DNA of 64,000 nt from Edaphobacter sp. Lineage in GTDB: Bacteria > Acidobacteriota > Terriglobia > Terriglobales > Acidobacteriaceae. Each line of letters starts with the position of its first letter. Position 1 is the stretch's first letter. A program made the position numbers and the translations under genes. A model generated the notes under the pieces. It searched no databases. It was not told where the DNA came from and worked only from the letters and a program-made list of their open reading frames with translations. Below are positions 54,349-64,000 of this stretch, piece after piece. The stretch is taken from the NCBI GenBank assembly GCA_025462645.1, contig JAOAPB010000001.1, forward strand, positions 152,915-216,914, written 5' to 3'.

Positions 54349-54644
54349 GCCGAGACCAGGTTGGCGACAAACGCTTTCGCAAGTTTATTGTGCGATGCTC
54401 CATACAATTACGTGTACTCTGCGAACGATAGAGTGGATCTATGCTCTGGAATTACTTTTACGTATACGGTTAAGAATGCATTTCAGTTGCAATCGTCGAA
54501 ATTGTCGTTGGGTCACCCAAACGCCTCGCTGCACACATCGATAAGCCCTGAGACCTGGAAAGTAAACTCGTCCCAGCCAGCTCTTGCCTGTGCACTTGTT
54601 CTTGCTCCTCTGATTCCATCCACCGCCAAAAATCCGGCCCAAAT

Positions 54645-54910
54645 TTCTGTCAAGCCCCTGAATCGTCTAAACAGCTCATAACAAAGAACATTTGAGTGGC
54701 ATAGTAGTTTCCATCGATCCTCTATAATCAATACAGAGATGAAGAAAGCCCCCGCTTTGGTCGGGTCTTTCTTCATTAAGAGATATAAACCGTTTAGAAA
54801 GACGACTTTAGCTCTATCTCCTTTAGAATGACGAATTTGCAGACAACAAATCGCGTAACTTACTGAATAGAAAAAGCTTACGACCAAGGTACCCCCCGGG
54901 GGGGGCCCCC
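54645..54910 (+). repeat. Dispersed intergenic element, copy B
   Basis: It carries the same ordered blocks as 6641-6910: CTGTCAAGCCCC, AAAGAACAT, TAGTTTCCATCGAT-like block with TATAAT (54723-54728), a GAAGAAAGCCCC hairpin (54739-54776), TTAAGAGA, CCGTTTAGAAAGACGA, CTTACGACCAAGG, and a C-run/G-run end. It ends 17 bases before the metH ATG, so it forms the leader of the methionine synthase operon. Confidence 0.65.
54739..54776 (+). terminator. Hairpin inside repeat copy B
   Basis: ATGAAGAAAG pairs with CTTTCTTCAT around an inner CCCCCG/CGGG stem, in the same position as the hairpin at 6741-6765. It may be an attenuator in the metH leader. Confidence 0.5.
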
Positions 54911-54927
54911 ACGGTCATTAGGGAGAA

Positions 54928-56069
54928 ATGACTACAGCCTACCAACATCCTCTTCAAGAGATTCTCAAGAGTCGGATCGCCATCATCGATGGAGCGATGG
55001 GCACGACGATCCGCACCTACGGCATGAAGGAAGCTGACATCCGCGGGGAGCGCTTCAGGGACTCGACGAAGGATCTGCTGAACAACGGTGATCTCTTCTC
55101 CTTGACTCAGCCGGATATGATCTGTGACATCCATCGCCGGTTTTTGGAAGCTGGGGCGGATATCATCGAGACAAACACCTTTGGTGCGACCAGCATCACC
55201 CAGAGCGAATTCTTCGTGGACGATCCGCGGGAGCACGGCGGCCGGAAGGATCCCGAGTTCTACCAAAAGATCATCGAGGATCCATTCCTCAGCAACCTGG
55301 CCTGGGAGATCAATGAGAGGTCGGCGCAGCAGTGCCGTGAGTGGGCCGATCGTGTTGGAGATGCAACCTCGCGTCAACGGTTCGTGGCGGGGGCGATCGG
55401 GCCACTGACCGTGTCTCTGTCGAACTCTCCCGATGCCGATGATGCGGGCTTCAGGGTGGTGACCTTCGATCAGGTTAAAACCGCCTACATGGAGCAGGTG
55501 CGCGCTCTCATCTCTGGCGGCTCAGACCTGCTTCTGGTCGAGACGATCTTCGACTCGCTGAACGCCAAGGCAGCACTCGTCGCCATCCGCGAGGTATTCG
55601 ATCAGGACGGCCTTTCCGCACAAGGCAAGGAGCTACCGGTGATGATCTCGGCGGCGGTGGGGCGTGGCGGCGAGACACTGATCTCCGCGCAGACCACGGA
55701 AGCCTTCTGGAATGCCGTCCAGCACGTGAAGCCGCTGTCCGTGGGGCTCAACTGCTCTCTCGGTCCCGATCTAATGTATCCGTTCCTGGACGAACTCTCG
55801 GCGAAGGCAGACGTGGCGATCTCGTGCTACCCGAATGCGGGTTTGCCGAACCCCCTCTCGGAGACGGGGTTCGATCTGGGGCCGCAGGATATGGCCCGTT
55901 ATCTAAGTGACTTTGCGCGCGGAGGGCTGATCAATATTGCCGGCGGCTGCTGCGGCAATACACCCGAGCACATCGCGGCTATCGCCAAAGCGCTCGAAGG
56001 CCAACCTCCGCGAAAGTGGGGGACGACACCTCTTGAGGTATCTTATGCCCGCCAGAGCGAGGTCAGAGC

Positions 56070-56073
<4 letters not shown>
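54928..56073 (+). CDS. metH: Methionine synthase, homocysteine-binding module (split MetH, part 1)
   Basis: A 381-residue homocysteine S-methyltransferase domain: [13 protein letters not shown] (residues 21-33), [13 protein letters not shown], and the zinc ligands in GLNCSLG and [10 protein letters not shown]. It corresponds to the N-terminal module of E. coli MetH. The ATG follows AGGGAG. It ends in a 4-base overlap with part 2 (GTGA), so the protein is made as two coupled chains rather than one. Confidence 0.9.
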
Positions 56074-58784
<2,711 letters not shown>

Positions 58785-58956
58785 CATCTGCCCCCATGAT
58801 CGCTAGTGCGATTGGCCTCGTGTCCGTCATGGCAGCCCCTGATTGGCTCTCATCTCCGGTGCCGACGTGGTCAAACTGTAGGACAGTCTCATGCCACGCC
58901 CTAACGGCCAGCTGAGCTGAGGTCAACCCATGCGCCTACGGGCGTTATTCTCATCT

Positions 58957-60084
58957 TCAGACTCGTGTGCCTTGAACCAGTGCGGATTCAATTTGAATTC
59001 CGGCAGATGGCTCCCACGTGAAGCGGATAAGGTCACCAGGGGCTCCGACCTGAAGCTTGCCGACACGGCCCAGAACGCGGGCAGGATTTTGGGTCGCGAG
59101 TCGCAGGACCTCGCTTAGCGAGAGATCCGTTGTGGCCAGGCGTGCTACAGCGTCTTTGAGCGGAACAATGGAGCCGGCGAGAAAGCGAGTTCCGGGCAGG
59201 CTGAGGCGGCCGTCAGGGGTTAGTTCGACAAGGCCGCCTACCTGGGTCTCATAGAGACCGGGCGACATACCGCCGAGAGCCACAACGTCGGAGACCAGGA
59301 TTGCCCGGTCGAGACCCTTTGCTCGGAGCATGACCTTGAGGGTGTCGCTGGGAAGGTGATGGCCGTCGGCGATAAACATTGCGGTGAGGCGGTCTTCGGC
59401 TAGTTGCGTCCAAAGGAGATTGGGGTGGCGCGGTAGCGGGTCGGCTACACCATTGCCGAGGTGGGTTGAGAGGGTTGCTCCGGCGTCGACTGCTGCATGA
59501 ATTTGGTCGGGTGAAGCGTGGGTGTGACCTATGGAGACGAGGACGCCCCGGGTGTGCAGCGTTGCAATGTAGCTTGGCGCTTCCTCAAAGTGTGGAGACA
59601 GAGTAACTAGTTTAACGAGACCTCCGGAGGCTCGTTGCCAGCGGTCGAACTCAGCCATCGACGGCGGGCGGATGTGTTCGCGAGAGTGGGCACCGCGAGG
59701 ACCGTCTTCAGAAGAGAGATGCGGGCCTTCGACGTGGACGCCGGGGATCATGTGCCGAAGTGCGGGGTTGAGTTGCCGCGCTGCGGCGATCGCACGGAGA
59801 CAGGCGATTATTTTCTCTTCTGATGCCGTGATGATGGTTGGGAGAAAGGTTGTTACACCGGTGGCGAGTACGCTCCGGGAGAGGTCGATGACGGTGTCGG
59901 AAGTTAGATTGTCGGCGTTGAGATCGAAGCCTTGATAGCCGTTGATCTGGAGGTCGATGAGACCGGGGGAGAGCCATGCGGGATCGGCCGATGGGACTTC
60001 GGTGATGGCAGCGATGATGCCGCCGCGTATGACGACTTCGATTGTGCGTCCGGTGTGAGGATCGCGGCCACTGATGGAGGTCAT
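58957..60084 (-). CDS. nagA: N-acetylglucosamine-6-phosphate deacetylase
   Basis: A 375-residue amidohydrolase that deacetylates GlcNAc-6-phosphate. It shows SPGLIDLQINGYQGFDLNADNL, GVHVEGPHLSSEDGPRGAHS, VSIGHTHAS, STHLGNGVADPLPRHP (THL(F)NxM form), FIADGHHLP and ILVSDVVALGG carrying the catalytic Asp. The ATG overlaps the nagB stop by four bases; an in-frame reading back to 60654 runs antisense-like through nagB and is rejected. Last gene of the SSS-nagB-nagA operon. Confidence 0.88.
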   Translation of the reverse strand: MTSISGRDPHTGRTIEVVIRGGIIAAITEVPSADPAWLSPGLIDLQINGYQGFDLNADNLTSDTVIDLSRSVLATGVTTFLPTIITASEEKIIACLRAIAAARQLNPALRHMIPGVHVEGPHLSSEDGPRGAHSREHIRPPSMAEFDRWQRASGGLVKLVTLSPHFEEAPSYIATLHTRGVLVSIGHTHASPDQIHAAVDAGATLSTHLGNGVADPLPRHPNLLWTQLAEDRLTAMFIADGHHLPSDTLKVMLRAKGLDRAILVSDVVALGGMSPGLYETQVGGLVELTPDGRLSLPGTRFLAGSIVPLKDAVARLATTDLSLSEVLRLATQNPARVLGRVGKLQVGAPGDLIRFTWEPSAGIQIESALVQGTRV

Positions 60085-60857
60085 AGCACCTCGGGACTGG
60101 CCAGATCGGCTGCTGAATCTTCGTCGAGGTAGAGCGACCAGTTGGAATGTGTACGGAGTGCGGTCGCGGGTACTGAGCCGCTGATTGGATCCTGCAACGC
60201 ACGGCGGACGGCAGTTTTCTTGAATGCGCCGGGGACGCAGCAGAAGATGCGGTCGGCTTTGAGCAGGCGTGGAATAGTGAGGGTGAGGGCGCGGGTGGGG
60301 ACATCGTCGAAGCGGTCGAAGCAGCAGTCGTCGACTTGTTGCTGGCGGCAGGCGGTATCTAATTCCACGACTTTCGCGTCGTAGGGATCGTAGAGGTCTG
60401 CAGGTGGATCGTTGAAAGCAAGGTGACCGTTCGAGCCTATGCCGCAGCAGATGATATCGATGGGTGACGCAGCCAGTTTGTCTGCGTATTCGGCTGCGGT
60501 CGCTTCGGGATCGGTGCCGGGTTCGAGCAGGTGGACGGCGGCAAAGGGAAGGTGGTCGAAGATGGCGCGACGCAGCCATAAGCCAAAGCGCTGGGGAGCG
60601 TCGGGGGCGAGGCCCAGATACTCGTCCATGTGGAAGGCGGTAACCCGCGACCATTCGATGCCAGGCATGAGGATGAGTGCGGAGAGCATCTCGGACTGGC
60701 TCGGGGCCGCTGCAAAGATCATGCGAACGCCCTGCTGAGACTGCAGACGCTGGCGTAGTTCGTAGGCGATATCTTCGGCTGCTCTTAGTCCCATGGCTGC
60801 ACGCGATTTGGCGATGAAGGGGGTTGGCGTGGGTTTTTCGATCAGTCTTGGTGGCAT
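60081..60857 (-). CDS. nagB: Glucosamine-6-phosphate deaminase family protein
   Basis: A 258-residue NagB-like isomerase-deaminase, converting glucosamine-6-phosphate to fructose-6-phosphate and ammonia. It has HMDEYLGLAPDAPQRFG (the nxDEYvGL motif) and GIGSNGHLAFNDPPADLYDPYDAKVVELD. The usual FNEPGSSL is FNDPPADL here, so the nearby catalytic-region Glu is replaced by Asp; activity or specificity may differ. ATG 60857 begins MPPRLIEKP. It sits between the symporter and nagA. Confidence 0.82.
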   Translation of the reverse strand: MPPRLIEKPTPTPFIAKSRAAMGLRAAEDIAYELRQRLQSQQGVRMIFAAAPSQSEMLSALILMPGIEWSRVTAFHMDEYLGLAPDAPQRFGLWLRRAIFDHLPFAAVHLLEPGTDPEATAAEYADKLAASPIDIICCGIGSNGHLAFNDPPADLYDPYDAKVVELDTACRQQQVDDCCFDRFDDVPTRALTLTIPRLLKADRIFCCVPGAFKKTAVRRALQDPISGSVPATALRTHSNWSLYLDEDSAADLASPEVL

Positions 60858-60870
60858 GATTCCAGATTCC

Positions 60871-62400
60871 TTAGACGATGATGTGACTTGTTGGAATGGT
60901 CGTGGGGGCGTCCTCATCGTTGATTAGTTTTAGAAGACGGTCTGCAGCGGGTTTTTTCGCCGGCCAGATGAAGCCAACTCCAATGAAGACGGCGAGCGAA
61001 CTGATGACTGGGCCTGCGACAGTGATGGTGGTGGTGAGGTCTCCGGGGAGATGTGCGATCTGGACAGGGAATACGAATTTGATGAGGCCAAACGCGATGG
61101 CACCGACTGCCCACGAGGCGATGGCTGCGTTCGCGCCGGAGCGACGGAAGAGATTTAGCATGCCAAAAAGCATGGGAATCGCGATGGGACCGAGGAGCGC
61201 TCCGTACCAGAGGATGACGAGGCCCATGACTCCGCCGAAGTGATCGGCTGTAAGCGCGATGCCCATGCTAAGGGAGAGGAAGAGCAGGGTGCAGATGCGA
61301 CCGGAGAGGAGCTGAATACGGTCGCTGGGACGTTGGCGATCTTTGCGCAGGGCAGGCAGTATATCGCGGACAACTACGGCGGAGATCGCGTTTGCATCGG
61401 AAGAGGTCATCGCCATGGTATGGGCGAACATGCCTGCCAGTACCAGACCAATGAGGCCTTGCGGTAGCAGGGTCTTGGTGAGGAGTGCATAGGACTGCGA
61501 TGGGTCTGCGAGGTGAGGAAGCAGCAGCGGTGATGCCCACATGGGGAAGAAGAGCATTAGCGGCCAGACGAGATAAAGGCTCGCTGAGAGGAGGGCAGCC
61601 TTGCGAGCAGCAGTTGCCGTAGGGGCTGCGATGAAACGTTGAGCGAGATTCCAGGTGCCGCCATTATAGGAAAGGATATTGACGAGCCAGTAGACGATGG
61701 CAAAGGCGAGTGTGTATTGACCAACGAAGGGACGGGAGTGGCTTGCGGGAAGTCTGTCCCATATGGTCCAGAGAGCGGAGATACCGCCCAATCGAGCGAG
61801 GACGGCAACGAGCATGACCGTACCGGCCATGACCTGGATGATGAACTGACTCATGTCGGTGAGGGCGTCGGCCCAGAGTCCTCCGACGACAGAGTAGACC
61901 ACAGTGACGGAGCCGGTGAGCAGGACTCCCCATAGGGTGGGGACGTTGGCGAAGACCTGGAGGAGTATGGCTGCGGCGGTCCATTTTGCACCTACGTCGA
62001 AGATCTTCAGGAGAGCGCCGCTCCAGGCGAGTACCTGCTGCGCGGGGAGGTTATAGCGGGCTACCAGGTATTCGAGCGGCGAGATGATGTCTAGTCTTTG
62101 GCGCAACCTCGACCAGCGGGCAGGAAAAATATTGGAGCCGATAATGAGTGCTAGGCTGATGGAGCAGGCCCACCAGATGTAGATGCTGAAGCCCGCTGTG
62201 TATGCGATGGCTGCGTAGGCGACAAAGACTGCAGAGCTGTATCCGGACATATGGTGCGAGATGCCGGAGAGCCACCAAGGCATCGCACCGCCGGCGGTGA
62301 AGAAGTCACTGGCGGTCTTGACCTTGGTGCGTGCCCAGAGACCCATCCCGAGCATGACTAGGAAGTAGATACAGAGCACCAGCCAATCTAATATCTTCAT
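60871..62400 (-). CDS. Sodium:solute symporter (SSS family)
   Basis: A 509-residue protein with about 13-14 helices. It has the SSS signature: DFFTAGGAMPWWLSGISHHMSGYSSAVFVAYAAIAYTAGF at the start, and VYSVVGGLWADALTDMSQFIIQVMAG. Its operon with nagB and nagA suggests uptake of N-acetylglucosamine or another amino sugar in exchange for sodium. GGAG precedes the ATG. No regulator gene is adjacent. Confidence 0.88.
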   Translation of the reverse strand: MKILDWLVLCIYFLVMLGMGLWARTKVKTASDFFTAGGAMPWWLSGISHHMSGYSSAVFVAYAAIAYTAGFSIYIWWACSISLALIIGSNIFPARWSRLRQRLDIISPLEYLVARYNLPAQQVLAWSGALLKIFDVGAKWTAAAILLQVFANVPTLWGVLLTGSVTVVYSVVGGLWADALTDMSQFIIQVMAGTVMLVAVLARLGGISALWTIWDRLPASHSRPFVGQYTLAFAIVYWLVNILSYNGGTWNLAQRFIAAPTATAARKAALLSASLYLVWPLMLFFPMWASPLLLPHLADPSQSYALLTKTLLPQGLIGLVLAGMFAHTMAMTSSDANAISAVVVRDILPALRKDRQRPSDRIQLLSGRICTLLFLSLSMGIALTADHFGGVMGLVILWYGALLGPIAIPMLFGMLNLFRRSGANAAIASWAVGAIAFGLIKFVFPVQIAHLPGDLTTTITVAGPVISSLAVFIGVGFIWPAKKPAADRLLKLINDEDAPTTIPTSHIIV

Positions 62401-62639
62401 TTATTTCTCCGGTGCGCTTGCGTTCGCAGGTTGAATGCCGATCGCTGGGAATTGTCGAGTCCGAATAAGATCAGCTTAACGCCTTACATCCATATCACCA
62501 CATTCAGAGTTGTCCCGTTGCTGACTTGACTCGCCTACGAATTTCCGCGGCTTTCCATGCCACATGTCGTCGCGGTCACTGTTGCGTGGCTCGTATCGCG
62601 CAGCCCAGTCTTCGACCTGTGCATTTGGGAGGGGCACAT

Positions 62640-62870
62640 CCTCATACATCTTGTTTGTCGGCAAATCCGCGAGGAGTTGAAGCTAACAGCCTCAGCCGGT
62701 GGAGCGCCAAACAAGTCCGTCGCTAAGATCGCATCAGACTGGCACAACCGGATGGGACTCTTCATTATCTAGCCGGAAGACATAGAAACATTTCTGAACC
62801 GATTCCTGTTGGACGCATTCCTGGTGCAGGCAAAGTAACGGAAAAGAGACTTGAGGAAGTGGAATCAATA
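62640..62870 (+). pseudogene. dinB (DNA polymerase IV) remnant, frameshifted
   Basis: In one plus frame: [34 protein letters not shown], an in-frame TAG, then PEDIETFLNRF. In a second frame: PGAGKVTEKRLEEV. These match the Pol IV core and the following helix-hairpin-helix (TASAGVAPNKFLAKIASDW, PED..FL, GxGKVTEKRLEEVGI). The frameshift and stop make it non-functional. The 62401-62640 stretch upstream shows nothing clear. Confidence 0.65.
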
Positions 62871-62929
62871 CCGTAGGGCTAGCGAGCGCTTTACTATAAG
62901 GAACTGCGCAACCACCTATCACGAATGTA

Positions 62930-63120
62930 GAAGGCATATCGTGCGCGAGTTGCGGCGGATCGGCAAGCTCATCGCCTTTGGATTCGATAATGATCTCTGG
63001 CTGATACTTCACCTGATGATTGCCGGTCGGCTGCATTGGCGACCGCCAAGAGCAAAGCTGGCAGGCCGCACAATCTGGCTGCCTTCGACTCTCCCAGTGG
63101 CAAGGTTCAGCAGGCTGAAG
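62930..63120 (+). pseudogene. Fpg/MutM-like DNA glycosylase remnant, frameshifted
   Basis: It reads RELRRIGKLIAFGFDNDLWLILHLMIAGRLHWRPPRAKLAGR, the Fpg-type N-terminal sheet (R..GKRI.F....WLVLHLMIAGRLHW). After a frame change it continues as NLAAFDSPSGKV, matching the conserved AAFDFPSG. Zinc finger and active-site N-terminus are absent. Confidence 0.5.
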
Positions 63121-63261
63121 GCTTTTGCGGCTAGTGATTCAGACGTAGACGAGTTGCTGGATGGCGGGTTATCCCTTGGAGCCATCACTGAAGTTGTTGG
63201 CCTGAATGCTCAGGGCGTACTTCCTTTGCTCAAACCCTCTCAGCTGCACATATTGAAATAA
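63118..63261 (+). pseudogene. ImuA-like RecA-fold fragment
   Basis: DSDVDELLDGGLSLGAITEVVG and a short remainder to a stop at 63261. It resembles the start of ImuA-like proteins (DALLGGGLPLGAITEI.G), which in many bacteria lie beside ImuB/DnaE2 in an SOS mutasome. It shares its frame with the Fpg-like remnant. It is short, so the identity is tentative. Confidence 0.35.
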
Positions 63262-63560
63262 TTCATTCAAGCGGCCGGCTGGAGGTAATGTCGGTGATTG
63301 AGACTAAGATTCGCGGGGATTTAGGCCAGTTGGGTCAATACCGTTGGAGAAAACCAACCCAATGCCTGCGGCAGATTCTTGTTCTCGTTCGGCGTATCCT
63401 GATTGAAAAACTGCCGTACAAAGTTGAAGCGCAGCTCATTGATCTTGTTTGACTCTTCCCTGTCCCAGCCTTTAGGCACGATCAATGTTGTTGGAGTGCC
63501 CCACTCGTTTGTGGCGATCGGTGATTCGGATGCCGGCTTTCTTATTGGGCGCACTCTTCA

Positions 63561-63935
63561 ATGCTGATGACGGCAGACTTGAGATTCTCATTTGCCGAGA
63601 AAGTTCATCGCAGGATGATCGTCGACCGGGATAGTCCGGATAGGTTTTGGGATGATCCTGCACTCTCCGCTACGGGGAAAACCCCTGTGGACTACGCTCT
63701 TGTCTCCAGGATTTATAGTCCAAATACTGCACAGACGGTGATCTCTCTCGCAGGTATCTCACAATATGGCAGTCAAGCTGCGGCCGAATTCTTTACGGAC
63801 CCTGGAAGTGTTGCAAAGATCCTGCAATTGGCACCTAGGGGTTGGAAAGGAAACAATCTCCAGGTAGTACTGAAAACCAAAGTTGTCGAGGAGGTGCCCA
63901 ACGGCGCCGAAATCGTAGCGACACACTTCTGGTAA
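63561..63935 (+). CDS. C-terminal fragment of a Terriglobia-type sensory protein
   Basis: A 124-residue frame with DYALVSRIYSPNTAQTVISLAGISQYGSQAAAEFFTDP, then LQLAPRGWKGNNLQVVLKTKVVEEVPNGAEIVATHFW. This is the C-terminal domain common in Acidobacteriota winged-helix or adenylate-cyclase-like membrane proteins, normally preceded by a DNA-binding domain and a membrane helix, neither of which is here. The start (ATG 63561) is therefore probably not the native one; a truncated gene or pseudogene is most likely. The stretch 63262-63560 has no recognised gene. Confidence 0.5.
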   Translation: MLMTADLRFSFAEKVHRRMIVDRDSPDRFWDDPALSATGKTPVDYALVSRIYSPNTAQTVISLAGISQYGSQAAAEFFTDPGSVAKILQLAPRGWKGNNLQVVLKTKVVEEVPNGAEIVATHFW

Positions 63936-64000
63936 AGCCCTCCAAACCTGAAACAATGACGACTTTACACAGTAAGCCAAAAGGCTTCTCGTGTGTTTAG

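Noticed and set aside
54340..54887. Overlapping small frames on both strands (54340-54681 plus, 54513-54887 minus)
   Set aside because: They cover the repeat element and regulatory dyad, with no motif or ribosome-binding site.
60085..60654. In-frame N-terminal extension of nagA
   Set aside because: It overlaps the whole of nagB in another frame and is Arg/Ser/Pro-rich; the ATGA junction at 60084 fits nagA.

Overview
The window is a high-G+C bacterial chromosome segment. It most resembles Acidobacteriota, class Terriglobia (the Granulicella, Edaphobacter and Terriglobus group). That assignment is inferred from the gene mix: an Oar-like TonB-dependent receptor beside a TPR/CRTAC1 pair, a secreted protein with an LPDAPS motif, split methionine synthase, HscA/Fdx/IscX, and two families of dispersed intergenic repeat. 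No rRNA, tRNA or CRISPR array was found.

Layout. 1-2022 is the 3' part of gyrA. At 2062-5214, immediately behind gyrA, lies an AT-richer three-gene cassette: a DNA methyltransferase, a DUF262 (GmrS/ParB-like) protein and a HEPN protein with an intact Rx4H motif. It looks like a horizontally acquired defence or conflict system and is the best candidate here for a poorly described system. From 5254 to 25283 the genes are mostly housekeeping: CsbD-like and small envelope proteins, a CHAD protein, transaldolase, an FAH-family enzyme, a DUF457 hydrolase, a MogA-like protein, a TonB-like protein, miaA, a Kbl-like enzyme, a pyrR-pyrB-pyrC operon and an MFS transporter. A PfkB kinase follows. Next comes a MerR-controlled divergent locus with a secreted CCPF protein and a TlpA-like thioredoxin, flanked by decayed genes including an IS1182-type transposase remnant. 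28651-39316 holds membrane proteins and lipoproteins, a second MerR regulator, a LysR/YeiH pair, murJ, and an ISC segment (hscA-fdx and iscX). A PD-(D/E)XK-like nuclease gene on the opposite strand splits the ISC segment. An AraC regulator follows.

39343-53986 is a long minus-strand carbohydrate region: CRTAC1 and TPR proteins, a 1119-residue TonB-dependent receptor with two identical LacI-type operators upstream, an ACS-type MFS transporter, two beta-propeller lactonases, a mutarotase-like secreted protein and a berberine-bridge-type FAD oxidase. Together these could take up a sugar, oxidise it to a lactone, hydrolyse the lactone and import the aldonate. The MFS and oxidase genes share an upstream motif. 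54928-58784 is methionine synthase split into two overlapping genes. 58957-62400 is an SSS symporter-nagB-nagA operon. The last 1.6 kb is decayed DNA with recognisable fragments of dinB, an Fpg-like glycosylase, an ImuA-like protein and a Terriglobia-type sensory protein.

Calls rest on recognising motifs by eye; no database search was run. Start codons were chosen from visible Shine-Dalgarno sequences and overlaps.
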